The notes: generated by a model from the sequence alone, not told the origin. Shown: positions 24,722 to 33,292, counted from the first letter of the stretch. The stretch: 39,034 nt of DNA from CAZVWH01 sp964631175 (GCA_964631175.1 CAZVWH010000015.1:1-39034), one strand, 5' to 3'. Numbers and translations: made by a program.

Positions 24722-25510
24722 TCAAATCTCAAGCTCATCTACAATATCAGCTAATCTCTCAACGATGGTATAGACCGACTCGAAGGCACTTTTCATTTTA
24801 GCCTCGTCTAAGCGAATCTTTTCGTATTGCCATTTTGCTACAGTTACCAGAGGGTCTATGCCGATCCCGCTCCGGCTCGCTTCGCCGTGACGAGTAGAAA
24901 ACTCGGCGCCTGCTTTTTTGAATGTTGGTTCAGCCTCATGTTGTCGGTCAATATCTTTCAGCCACAGCATCGCCCTTAGAAGCGGCGTCAAGCCCTTTAC
25001 GGTGGATATTAGGATGTCACGGACGAGCTTGCGGTTGGCTGCTGCGGCAATATAGCCTTGTCTTAGTCTAATGAGCATCGCTTTAAGCTCCCGCTCACAC
25101 TGAAGGCGGACATCTTTCTTTACCAAACTGAGCGATGCGAAAGGGTCATTGCCCAAAATCGTTTGGTGAGTCAACTGAAAGTCCAGAAACTCCACGCCGA
25201 AGACGTCGAGCGAGCGCTCGATATAAGCCGGCGTCATTAGAAGCGGCGCCGAGATTTTTTTCTTGTTCATGGTCTTAGCCATGCCTGCAATGGCGTCGAG
25301 CGAATTTACCGTCAGTTTGCCGAGCACGAGAACGGTGTTTATGTCACTTCGGCCGCTCTTATAGTCTTGTGTTAAACTGCTGCCGACCACCGTGACGCTC
25401 TGTAGATTGTCGCCCAGACCGGCATTGAGTTTCTCAGTAAACAGCGTCAGAGCTTCCCTAATCTGTTCAGGGACAGCGTCTAATTTAAGGCTATTTTCTT
25501 TTTCAGCCAT
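24722..25510 (-). CDS. nucleotidyltransferase-fold protein
   Basis: The 262-residue protein has a polymerase-beta-type nucleotidyltransferase N-terminus: VTVVGSSLTQDYKSGRSDIN, with the G-S motif at residues 43-45 and a first metal-binding Asp at 56. The usual second Asp is Asn58 (SDIN rather than SDID), which may weaken or change catalysis. A helical C-terminal half (about 130-262) follows. I know of no substrate. GEFSTRHGEASRSG-like residues (about 205-218) are encoded by DNA at 24868-24894 that resembles dispersed repeats. GAGGGG lies 8 nt upstream of the ATG. The stop is 1 nt before the ATG of the TPM-J gene, so the two are likely coupled. Confidence 0.7.
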   Translation of the reverse strand: MAEKENSLKLDAVPEQIREALTLFTEKLNAGLGDNLQSVTVVGSSLTQDYKSGRSDINTVLVLGKLTVNSLDAIAGMAKTMNKKKISAPLLMTPAYIERSLDVFGVEFLDFQLTHQTILGNDPFASLSLVKKDVRLQCERELKAMLIRLRQGYIAAAANRKLVRDILISTVKGLTPLLRAMLWLKDIDRQHEAEPTFKKAGAEFSTRHGEASRSGIGIDPLVTVAKWQYEKIRLDEAKMKSAFESVYTIVERLADIVDELEI

Positions 25511-26194
25511 TTATCGAACCCCTCAAGTTTTGACTAGATTTAAATCCTTATCGTCAAGATGCCTCCCGAAAGGGATCCCTTACGGGATTGTGGCATTACT
25601 TTACTCTATTTAAAAGACCGCCGCAACCCGTAATTAAATCAAAAGAAAATGTGAAAATTGTGTGTAACCGGATATTGTGGCAAATCCTTGTCATTGCGAG
25701 CACGTACTCGGAGGGTGGCAGCCTCAATCCTGCTTTAGACGGATTAGGGATGGCTTTCCCACAGGTTAATCACCTACAACTCAACAATCGTAAACTTATG
25801 GCCAGCGAAGCCGAACCATCGCAAACCTGTGGTGAGCAGACCTGAACCTTGAAAATCGAAATTGATCTGTAGAAAACAATGTCTCTTGTCATTTCCACCG
25901 AGAGGTGTCCTGTGGAGAGCGAACCGAAGGTGAGTCGAGAAATCTGCTATTAGTAGATTTCTCCGCTTCGTCCCGATGAATCGGGACTCCGGTCGAAATG
26001 ACAGTAAGTCTTTTCTATAAAGCAATCATAAATCGCAAACTTGTGGTGAGCGGACCTGTCTTGAGCGTAGTCGAAAGAGCCGAACCATCGTCAATTGAAA
26101 ACCTGTGGTGAGCGTAGTCGAACCATCGAAAATTGATCAGCATTTCCTTCCTAAAATAACCGCACCAAAGCCGAGAGGCAAGAGTAGGGACAGT
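25511..26194. other. gene-free repeat region
   Basis: Contents include a palindrome with CCCGAAAGGGATCCCTTACGGG (written in two parts: CCCGAAAGGG, CCCTTACGGG) near 25565, a GTCATTGCGAGC fragment near 25693, a complete GTCATTTCCACC...GGTCGAAATGAC element at about 25889-26001, and three copies of a GTGGTGAGC...GAACCATCG phrase (25800-26130). No gene is seen. Confidence 0.55.
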
Positions 26195-26368
26195 TTAATT
26201 GTCTTTTTTTTTCTTGTTTTTGAATGTAATAATTAAGCCGCCTGCTATAAGAACCTGTATGAAAACCCACCTATAAAATCCACCAGAACCATCAAGTATC
26301 GTAAGTATTGCAGGCAACACAATAGTTACTATTCCCAACCACATACAAATAACCTGTTTTCTGTTCAT
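26195..26368 (-). CDS. 57-residue membrane protein
   Basis: A short gene encodes MNRKQVICMWLGIVTIVLPA, a second hydrophobic stretch (YRWVFIQVLIAGGLIITF) and a basic tail (KNKKKKDN). GGAG lies 9 nt before the ATG at 26368. Two membrane helices of about 20 residues with a short loop and a Lys-rich cytoplasmic tail are predicted. Small MNRKQ-type proteins of this plan are common in planctomycetes, with no known function. Confidence 0.7.
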   Translation of the reverse strand: MNRKQVICMWLGIVTIVLPAILTILDGSGGFYRWVFIQVLIAGGLIITFKNKKKKDN

Positions 26369-26531
26369 AAGCCATATCTCCGCATTTGGTTAAACTCTTT
26401 TTCTTAATACCACCGCACCCAAGCATTTGTAGGGTATGCAGATTTCTGCATAACTATCCCTATACATTTTTCAGAGTATGCTACCTTACCAATTCGGTCG
26501 ATCACGATTCCTCGTGTCACGTATTTCGTTT

Positions 26532-27542
26532 CTATCCTTCATTATCTCTTTGTTGAACGCGTAGGTGCACTTCCAATGCAGCTAAAAAATATAGAGGCCA
26601 GGTTAGAAATCCAATCAGGTTTAGTATTAAGATATATACAGGAAGAACCGCGAGTATCGCTAGCACCAAATTAAGCGTCCATATATGGTAGACAATTTCT
26701 CCTGTTGTGACTACTATAGTAATGTGACGAACGGCATCAAGTAAGGGAAAGGTACCTAATCTTAATTGAAATTTTCGCACATGCTTTTCATCTTTTAAGA
26801 TCAAATTTACAGAATCCAGCGTATCCTTGGCGGAACTGTATAACCACAAAACTACAGTGTTAAGCTGTAAAAAAGGTTCAGATTGTGTCTTTATGTCCCA
26901 TCCTAAGCGCAGCGCGAGTGTGGAAGTAAGGTTGTCGAGGCAACTCTGTGATAGATGCCCACAGAAACGGTTACACAGATGAGTAGCATATTCTCGGTCA
27001 AGACCAGTTTCAACCAATTTGTTTGCATATCGATCGCATACGTTCTTGATTGCATTGCCCCATGCTTGCTGCTTTCCGTCAATCGTGTACAATCGCGAAG
27101 ACGATATTGTTTGATTGTATTCACGCATATTATACCAAATCTCTAAACATTCATTCTCTCCAAGGTAATTCTTGGTGAACATAATCTCAGATTTCAAATA
27201 AGGAAGAGATTTGTCATGGGACATGTCTCTTTCCGAAAGACTATCTTTCAATGCCAGGCCGAAAAGTTCCATCCATAGCGAACTCATCTCCCGCTGAAAT
27301 AGGCCAGGTTCGACGTTCGCCAATAAAGGGTCAGACTTCGTCACAAATTCAAGGGTTTTTTCCCAGAGACCTGAGCCTTCCTTACTATCAAGACCACTTT
27401 TGTAGAAGATCACTGAATTGTAGAATTCCTGACATGCTTGTTCTACGCTAATCTTCCGCTTGATTTTGAAGACACCCTTTATTGACTCAGACAGTGAGTA
27501 CTGTGTGTCAAGAATGATGTCTTTCATTGGTGTTGCTTTCAT
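26532..27542 (-). CDS. hypothetical protein with C-terminal membrane segments
   Basis: The 336-residue protein is mainly hydrophilic and helical up to about residue 280, then has a strongly hydrophobic stretch (about 285-325, LVLAILAVLPVYILILNLIG and on) that fits two helices or one long hairpin, and ends in a charged tail (VHLRVQQRDNEG). No signal peptide and no motif I recognise. The bulk should be cytoplasmic and tethered to the membrane by its C-terminus. Start at ATG 27542, with a second in-frame Met six residues on. It is divergent from the next unknown gene. Its AT-rich composition is lower in GC than the housekeeping genes, consistent with an accessory gene. Confidence 0.7.
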   Translation of the reverse strand: MKATPMKDIILDTQYSLSESIKGVFKIKRKISVEQACQEFYNSVIFYKSGLDSKEGSGLWEKTLEFVTKSDPLLANVEPGLFQREMSSLWMELFGLALKDSLSERDMSHDKSLPYLKSEIMFTKNYLGENECLEIWYNMREYNQTISSSRLYTIDGKQQAWGNAIKNVCDRYANKLVETGLDREYATHLCNRFCGHLSQSCLDNLTSTLALRLGWDIKTQSEPFLQLNTVVLWLYSSAKDTLDSVNLILKDEKHVRKFQLRLGTFPLLDAVRHITIVVTTGEIVYHIWTLNLVLAILAVLPVYILILNLIGFLTWPLYFLAALEVHLRVQQRDNEG

Positions 27543-27874
27543 TATTCAATATCCCGAATCGTTCATTATTTGCTAATTAGGTCAAAAAGCTCGTCTGTTA
27601 ATTCCTCGTCAAAGCTTTTCAATATACTTCTGCGTATCAAATTGTGCTCCTCAAGTGCTTGGATTTATTGATCCTCCTAACAAATATTCTCGTTTTATTG
27701 CATATCGTCCTAAAACAGGCCTAAATAGAGCAATAAGCTGATTATTTAGGGCAAATTAATAGCCGATAAAAAGATGAAAAGTATTTTTATTGGTCTATGA
27801 ACATGTAATGTTGTGAATTTATTAAAATGCACATGGCTTAGAAGAAGCGACCGTAGAAAAATACAAAAAAACAA
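27543..27874. other. AT-rich divergent intergenic region
   Basis: This gap probably holds promoters for the two flanking divergent genes. On the minus strand a 24-codon frame (27566-27640) starts at a TTG 6 nt after GAGGAG and reads LIRRSILKSFDEELTDELF before ending ISK just upstream of the 336-residue gene. It looks protein-like and may be a small upstream gene or a remnant; I give it low weight. Confidence 0.4.
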
Positions 27875-28564
27875 ATGAAAAACAACGCGCAAAAAGAAGA
27901 AATATCAAGTCGTATTCAAGTATTATGTTCGGATTTGAGAGACTTCCGTGCTGATTTTATCCGGGGTGCCATTGTATTTAGGGCTTGTTGTCGAGCAAAA
28001 AACATACCTGATAAGTTCAAACCTAAAGATAAAGACCTGCCGGATAATATAGAATGCAGACTGCGTATTTCCTTTCGTACCAATCAACACAAATTCCATT
28101 TATGGAATGACCGGGAACCCCCCTATAACTGGCTGATTAACAATACCGGCCTGGCGGATTACACAGATATGTTGGGTGATATTTGGCCGGAGGGTGGTTA
28201 TAGTTGGTTAGTTGAAAAACTGGAACACATTGAGCTTCTTAATAAAAAAGCAGGCAGCATTTGTGAATTATCAAAACCACTATTAAAAATAAAGAAATAT
28301 CGCAGATATGCGGCTAAAGTAAGAGCAATTGTCCGGTGTAACGGTGGTCGATGGACTGATAGATCGAATGTCGATTGGTCTTATCCTGAGGAGATCGAAA
28401 AGATAGTTAAGGAACTTGAAAATGCTGTTGCTCAAAGGCTAGCAGAAACAGAGCAAAAAGCTACCCTTGACAAACCGGAAAAGGAAAAATGGTTCTTGAG
28501 ATTATACCGAATAACCGTTACGAGTTTTTGGTATGCGTTTTGGGATAAAGTTCTGCGTAAGTGA
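27875..28564 (+). CDS. hypothetical protein
   Basis: The 229-residue protein is hydrophilic, with several Trp residues (LWNDREPPYNW, GDIWPEGGYSW) and a basic C-terminus (LRLYRITVTSFWYAFWDKVL). Residues about 175-205 are Glu/Lys rich and probably helical. There is no signal peptide, and I recognise no family or catalytic motif. Codons favour A and T, like its divergent neighbour, and the ribosome-binding site is weak (AAAAACAA before the ATG). The end of the protein is amphipathic and could touch the membrane. Confidence 0.65.
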   Translation: MKNNAQKEEISSRIQVLCSDLRDFRADFIRGAIVFRACCRAKNIPDKFKPKDKDLPDNIECRLRISFRTNQHKFHLWNDREPPYNWLINNTGLADYTDMLGDIWPEGGYSWLVEKLEHIELLNKKAGSICELSKPLLKIKKYRRYAAKVRAIVRCNGGRWTDRSNVDWSYPEEIEKIVKELENAVAQRLAETEQKATLDKPEKEKWFLRLYRITVTSFWYAFWDKVLRK

Positions 28565-29764
28565 AAAGTGTTTTGTTATTCGTTGATAAAAAAGGTTGAG
28601 ATTGCTTCGCTGCGCTCGCAATGACACAGCGTCATCTTTCATAATGGAACGGCCTCACGCAGCACATGCTCGTGGATATAAGGATTGAGCGCTTTTTCTG
28701 TCACGACTTCCACAGGTCGGCCTTTCGGCCTGGCAATGACGAATGGTGAACCTGCCGTGAAACGGCAGAATAAATAAGAACAAGAACCCTGCCCACAGGT
28801 GGCAAAAAATAAGGACCCTGCCATGAATGGCAGGGCTAAACATTTCGGCGCCATGACCCCCTCCAAATTACGGCAACGGACGGTTTCGTATAGGGTCGTT
28901 CCGACCGGAGTCCCCATTTCTGCTTTCGCCCGCTGCCCCGCCTTGCGTCGTAAGACGCAGGGGCAAGCAGAAAGCACGGGGGCGAAGCGGAGGAATCTGT
29001 TCAAAATAGATTCCTCGGCTTCGCTCGGAATGACGTGGTAGTGAACTCCTGCCATTCGACAAACTCATGCCAGGCCTTGCAAGTGAATGACAATTGTGAA
29101 CCTTCCGTGTCCACAGTCCACAGGATGCCTCACGGCAGACGCCTTATGGTGAAACGGCAGGCTAAATAAGAACTCTGTCATATCACTCCGCCAGAAAGAT
29201 AACCCTGCCATAAAAATGGCAGGGCTAAACATTTTAGAGCAATGACAAAGGACCATATTAAAGCAACGAACGGTTTCGTACAGGGTCATTCCGACCGGAG
29301 TCCCCATTTCTGCTTTCGCCCGCTGCCCCGCCTTGCGTCGTAAGACGCAGGGGCAAGCAGAAAGCACGGGGACGAAGTGGAGAAATCTGTTCAAAAAGGA
29401 TTGGTGGGGCAAGCCCCACCCTACCCAATGGATTCCTTCCTGCGCGGGGAGGTGACAAAAGGCGACCAGCCATTATCGATTGAGATAATAGGTAATACGA
29501 TGGTGTCAACCTCACCTACAAACTCGACATGCACCCCCGAAAATATGCCAAATTGACAGCTATTTTCACAAAAAAATCGCAGCCGAAAAACGATTAAGTG
29601 CCGATTTTGACCGGTTTTAGCCATTCCGGCCTCTGGCATGAGTTTTGCTCATATTCACAATAGAGATTAAACAATGTGTGATGAACAGAAAAAGTGATTT
29701 CAAGACAATGTAATGGTTCCCAGCCGCAAAAAATGGCGGCTGGGGTCCCAAAGGAGGTGTTACT
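28565..29764. repeat. 1.2-kb repeat cluster upstream of hsp20
   Basis: It contains a GATTGCTTCG...CGCAATGAC fragment (28602-28624), palindromes CTGCCGT/ACGGCAG (28752-28768), CCCTGCC/GGCAGGG (28816-28835) and CCCTGCCAT/ATGGCAGGG (29203-29224), the last two followed by GCTAAACATTT. Two composite elements with arms GTTCCGACCGGAG/GGAATGAC lie at 28898-29033 and about 29286-29400; both carry the nested 75-bp core also found reversed at 22141. A GGTGGGGCAAGCCCCACC copy is at about 29404-29421. ORFs here have no coding character. The last 60 bp hold the AAAGGAGGT ribosome-binding site of hsp20. Confidence 0.75.
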
Positions 29765-30208
29765 ATGGCACTGGTACCTATTCACAAAAGACCAAGAAAC
29801 GAGCTGGCACGGCTTCACGGTGAGATGGACGATTTATTTGACAGCTTTTTCAAAGGACTCGGCAGGCCCCTGACAGGCTATAAAGCCTGGCCGACGATTG
29901 ACGTAGCCGACAAGGATGACGCAGTCGTGGTAAGGGCGGAAGTGCCCGGCTGCAAGGCTGAAGACATCGACATCTCCGTGTATGGCAACACTCTAACTAT
30001 CAGCGGCGAAAAGAAAGAGTCCAAAGAGGAGAAGGAAAAAGGCTATTACCATGTAGAAAGCAGCTATGGAAGCTTCAGACGCGAAATAGCTCTGCCAACG
30101 GATGTAGATGAAGACAAAATTGATGCCGTCTGCAAGGATGGTGTGTTGTCCATAACACTGCCGAAAGCCGAGAAGACCAAGGCCGTCAAGGTCAAAGTCA
30201 AAGGATAA
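29765..30208 (+). CDS. Hsp20/alpha-crystallin small heat-shock protein
   Basis: The 147-residue protein is an ATP-independent holdase that keeps denatured proteins soluble. The alpha-crystallin domain covers about residues 42-140, with WPTIDVADKDDAVVVRAEVP, ISVYGNTLTISGEKK, YGSFRREIALPTDVDEDKI and the conserved GVLSITLPKAE. The N-terminus (MALVPIHKRPRNELARLH) is typical of bacterial class A sHSPs. A near-perfect AAAGGAGGT lies 8 nt before the ATG, predicting strong translation. I see no CIRCE element or ROSE-type thermometer. A strong terminator 57 bp after the stop makes it a single-gene unit. Confidence 0.95.
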   Translation: MALVPIHKRPRNELARLHGEMDDLFDSFFKGLGRPLTGYKAWPTIDVADKDDAVVVRAEVPGCKAEDIDISVYGNTLTISGEKKESKEEKEKGYYHVESSYGSFRREIALPTDVDEDKIDAVCKDGVLSITLPKAEKTKAVKVKVKG

Positions 30209-30264
30209 AAGCCAACCTATGCGCAGCAAAAATCAACCGGCCTTGGCTGGTTGCTAAATGACCG

Positions 30265-30310
30265 AAAAGGTTCCCGCATTGTGATAAACTTTTTGCGGGA
30301 ACCTTTTTTT
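30265..30310 (+). terminator. rho-independent terminator of hsp20
   Basis: AAAAGGTTCCCGCA (30265-30278) pairs with TGCGGGAACCTTTT (30294-30307) and is followed by a run of Ts. It is the strongest terminator in the window. Confidence 0.9.
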
Positions 30311-30697
30311 ATAGTTGAAATCAGTAATAAATTGCTGTACATATTTACCCCGTTAGAGAAAGAACTAAGTTTTCTAACGGAGTTTACCTGGGGATGGGTG
30401 TGTATCACATTTTTCAGGATTGATATTGAGTAAAACTGTGGCTTCAATGCCAGCAGAGCTAACCTGGTCAGTTCTTGAGAGTGAGTAACTATACTTTTAT
30501 TTGGGGTTTTTATCGGCTCGTCCCATAAAAAATAAAGTTTTTCAGATTCCTTAGCCGAATACTAATAGTGGGCATCTAGTAATTTATATCGAGTATATAA
30601 AAATCCACTGAAAAGATGGTTTTTTTCGGACGATCTCTTAAAATAACACATTTTCCGAAAGCCTGTGAAGCGATGTTTCTAAACGTGGAGAAGAGCT
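30311..30697. other. intergenic region upstream of the parA fusion gene
   Basis: A CCCGTKAGA element lies at 30347-30384. The rest is AT-rich with no gene. The ATG of the next gene follows GTGGAG by 7 nt. Confidence 0.5.
30347..30384. repeat. CCCGTKAGA inverted-repeat element, copy 2
   Basis: Arms ACCCCGTTAGAGAAA (30347-30361) and TTTTCTAACGGAGT (about 30370-30383) flank a short spacer of 8 nt. The arms carry GTTAGAG where copies 1 and 3 carry GTGAGAT. Confidence 0.7.
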
Positions 30698-31978
30698 ATG
30701 AGGACGATAGCGGTCGTAAATCAAAAGGGAGGCTGTGGAAAGACAACGGTATCAATAAACCTGGCAAGTGCTTTAGCTGAAGTTGGCAAAAAAGTTCTGC
30801 TGGCAGATATGGACCCCCAGTCGCACTGTGCTGTAGGTCTTGCCGTTCCAGAAGAGCAGGTTGAGCAGAGCATCTATGATGTGCTGATAAGCAAAAGCAG
30901 AAATGAGCCGTTAAGGCTGACGGAAATACTGTGGCAGATAAGCGACAGGCTGGAGCTGGCGCCGGCCAGCATCGACCTGTCCGCATTCGAGCAGCAAATG
31001 GCTAATATAGCCGATCGTGAATGCTGTCTGAAAAACGTTTTAGACGACGTGAACAGTGATTATGATTATACAATTGTCGATTGTCCACCGGCGGTGAGCC
31101 TATTAACCTTCAATGCTCTAAGAGCAGCGACCACCGTTATAGTCCCCGTTGAGACCGGTTATTTTGCGCTGCACGGACTCAGCAAACAGCTCGAAACCCT
31201 GAACATTCTCTGCAAACGATGCAGCCAGCAGGTACAAGTCAGGGTCTTGGCCAGTATGTATGACATAAGGACAAAGATGGCCAGGGAGATATTATCCGAG
31301 CTGCGAGCCCACTTCGGCGACAGGATGTTCAGAACAGTCGTCAATTTCAATACCAAAATCAAGGAGGCGTCGAGTTTCGGACAACCTATCAACGAATATG
31401 ATTCTGCCAGCAAAGGCCAGAGAGATTTCCGCTCGTTGGCTGAGGAGGTTATCGGCTCGGCTGCGAGAGAGCAACACCGCCAAATCGTCAACTCCTTGGC
31501 CGACCAGCTCGAATCTATCAGCGTTACAGCTTCAGAACTGCTGAAGCAAACCAAGCCTGAGACGCAACCAAAGCAAGCCGCTCAGAGGCAGGCTCCACCG
31601 TCTGCGCAAGTACAAAATGTCGAGTATCCTTCAAAAATCGAGGATAAAATCCCCGAAAAGCCAACACCGGCAAACATAAATGCCAAGCTTTCCGACTACT
31701 ATGGCGTCAATCAGATTGACGATGCCATCGTATTTATCACGCTGTATCCACGTGCAAGCACTGTGCAGATTGCCGGCGACTTTAACAATTGGCAGCCGAC
31801 TAAGAATCCTATGAAAAGAGTCGGTGATAGCGGCGTCTGGCAAACAGAATTGAAGCTGCCCCAGGGCAAATACCGCTATCGTCTCGTAGTTGACGGCCAG
31901 TGGCAGCAGGACCCATACAACGAGCTGACGGAAGTGAATCCATTCGGGGAATATAACTCCATTGTTGAAGTAAAATAA
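30698..31978 (+). CDS. ParA/Soj-type ATPase fused to a CBM48 glycogen-binding domain
   Basis: The 426-residue protein joins two families. Residues 1-255 form a ParA/MinD-type ATPase: deviant Walker A KGGCGKT (10-16), LLADMDPQSHCAVGLA, Walker B-type YTIVDCPPAVSLLTFNAL and IKEASSFGQPINEYDSASKG. A Pro/Gln/Lys-rich linker (about 285-340) leads to an early-set domain at about 345-426 with VQIAGDFNNWQPTKNPM, WQTELKLPQGKYRYRLVVDG and QDPYNELTEVNPFGEYNS, as in AMPK-beta and isoamylase N-terminal domains that bind glycogen. No ParB adjoins it, so chromosome partition is unlikely; positioning of a glycogen-related or other large cargo is an inference. It stands alone between a terminator and a PEP-CTERM gene. 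Confidence 0.87.
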   Translation: MRTIAVVNQKGGCGKTTVSINLASALAEVGKKVLLADMDPQSHCAVGLAVPEEQVEQSIYDVLISKSRNEPLRLTEILWQISDRLELAPASIDLSAFEQQMANIADRECCLKNVLDDVNSDYDYTIVDCPPAVSLLTFNALRAATTVIVPVETGYFALHGLSKQLETLNILCKRCSQQVQVRVLASMYDIRTKMAREILSELRAHFGDRMFRTVVNFNTKIKEASSFGQPINEYDSASKGQRDFRSLAEEVIGSAAREQHRQIVNSLADQLESISVTASELLKQTKPETQPKQAAQRQAPPSAQVQNVEYPSKIEDKIPEKPTPANINAKLSDYYGVNQIDDAIVFITLYPRASTVQIAGDFNNWQPTKNPMKRVGDSGVWQTELKLPQGKYRYRLVVDGQWQQDPYNELTEVNPFGEYNSIVEVK

Positions 31979-32133
31979 GTGCAATATCAATCATGTCCGT
32001 TGTGCCAAATAGATGGCTAAACGAGGCGTAATAGTAGCTGCAAGAATCCAACAGCCTATTACATTCTACTGTACAAATAAACATGGGGGATAACCGCTAT
32101 ATGTACATATAAAACCTTCAAATCATCAGTAGA

Positions 32134-32814
32134 ATGAGTGCTCAAAGCACACTATCGTCGAGATGCCTGACGGCACAAAGTATTGTGTCGCAATTTCCGA
32201 AAGTCCGCAGGACGCCTTACGGCGGGACACTTCGTGCCATACTGCGTATTGCAATCGTTATACTTCAATGGGTGTGCTGTACCTCTGTCTTTGCCGGCCC
32301 GGTCTATACTTATGGCGGAGAATTCAACCTGCGAATCCCTGCTGACCCAAACAGCAGCAAGGGATTAATGTACGATGCAATTGTAAATATCCCTGATCAT
32401 TTTACTATTTACGACCTTGATGTGGGCATCGGTTTGACCCATAGCAACGTATTCGACTTAAAAATTTTTTTAGAGAGCCCTTCCGGGACAAAGGTTTGCC
32501 TGAATATGTATGACGTTGGTGAGTATTTTGCGGGTGAAGATTACATCGATACCATATTCGACGATGAAGCCGACATTCCCATCGAGATGGCCGAGCCGCA
32601 ATTTACGGGTAATTTCAAGCCGAAGGAGCCGCTGGCAGCTTTTGACGGCGAGGATACATACGGCCTTTGGCGGCTACAGATATATGATGCGTATTACGCC
32701 GACACCGGCAGCTTGGATAATTTCAATATTATTGTTACGATTCTTGAACCCGCAACAGCGGTACTCTTAATATTCGGCGTTGGATTAGCAATGATTTTAC
32801 GACCTCGCCGATGA
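32134..32814 (+). CDS. PEP-CTERM protein with proprotein-convertase P-like domain
   Basis: The 226-residue product has a P/Homo B-type beta-sandwich (about residues 65-200), with LDVGIGLTHSNVFDLKIFLE, SPSGTKVCL and TYGLWRLQIYDAYYADTGSL. The C-terminal sorting tail is LEPATAVLLIFGVGLAMIL followed by RPRR. A hydrophobic signal segment (LRIAIVILQWVCCTSVFAG) sits unusually far in, after about 35 residues encoded partly by a repeat (CGCAGGACGCCTTACGGCGG at 32208-32227). The real start may therefore lie later or the leader may have been extended by the insertion. The protein is expected to be exported and sorted by an exosortase. It ends 2 bp before a palindrome. Confidence 0.8.
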   Translation: MSAQSTLSSRCLTAQSIVSQFPKVRRTPYGGTLRAILRIAIVILQWVCCTSVFAGPVYTYGGEFNLRIPADPNSSKGLMYDAIVNIPDHFTIYDLDVGIGLTHSNVFDLKIFLESPSGTKVCLNMYDVGEYFAGEDYIDTIFDDEADIPIEMAEPQFTGNFKPKEPLAAFDGEDTYGLWRLQIYDAYYADTGSLDNFNIIVTILEPATAVLLIFGVGLAMILRPRR

Positions 32815-32815
32815 A

Positions 32816-32834
32816 CCCTCTGCAATGCAGAGGG
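32816..32834. repeat. REP-like palindrome between the PEP-CTERM gene and RAYT
   Basis: CCCTCTGCAATGCAGAGGG is a perfect 9-bp stem around a single A, followed by GCTAAAATTTT. The same plan (GC-rich palindrome, then GCTAAAnATTT) occurs at 28816 and 29203. It sits between convergent genes, only 8 bp from the RAYT stop, and may also act as a terminator. Confidence 0.75.
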
Positions 32835-32842
32835 CTAAAATT

Positions 32843-33292
32843 TTAATCTTCGTGTCGCTGCACGTATTTGATTTTCTTTTCTAATTCCTGCTCACTATAA
32901 CAATATCTTTTGTCAAATCCTTTTGTCCACACCTTGTCGTTAAAACCGTATTTTCTAAGTGCTTTTGTCGCTGCTTTTTTGAATCGGCCGACCGAATAGC
33001 CGCAATTTTTATTGATACTTTCAACAACAATATGTACATGGTTACTACATACTGCTATTGCATAAACTTTTTGGCCGATTTCTTCCGCTTCTTTGAGAAT
33101 TGCATTTTTAACTATTATGCGAAGAGTTTTAGAGATAGTTATTTTGTTATGCTTGAGTAGTGCTTTGTTGGATTTTTCTAATTCAGGATTTGCTTTTAAG
33201 GTGGTTCCATTTTTGACATAACCTTTTTTATTGCCTTGCAGCCATGTTCCGTATGTGGTCCATGTCGCCATAAAACCGATCATTCTCGCCAT
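32843..33292 (-). CDS. REP-associated tyrosine transposase (RAYT, Y1_Tnp family)
   Basis: The 149-residue protein belongs to the IS200-like Y1 transposase superfamily, whose single-strand HUH nucleases cut and join at palindromic repeats. The N-terminus MIGFMATWTTYGTWLQG matches RAYTs; the HUH-type metal site is CSNHVHIVVE (H85-V-H87), and the likely nucleophile is Y143 in KKIKYVQRH. RAYTs are usually single-copy genes with no inverted ends of their own, kept beside the palindromes they process. Here a 19-bp palindrome lies 8 bp downstream and a dense palindrome array begins about 20 bp upstream. ATG 33292 gives MARMIGF; MIGF at codon 4 is an alternative start. Confidence 0.88.
   Translation of the reverse strand: MARMIGFMATWTTYGTWLQGNKKGYVKNGTTLKANPELEKSNKALLKHNKITISKTLRIIVKNAILKEAEEIGQKVYAIAVCSNHVHIVVESINKNCGYSVGRFKKAATKALRKYGFNDKVWTKGFDKRYCYSEQELEKKIKYVQRHED

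Noticed and set aside
28639..29055. 138-codon minus-strand ORF, and similar ORFs at 29065-29412 and 22034-22261
   Set aside because: They translate the same dispersed repeats in different frames and do not read as proteins.
30698..31978. Chromosome or plasmid partition locus
   Set aside because: There is no ParB gene or parS-like site nearby and the C-terminal domain points to a carbohydrate-related cargo.
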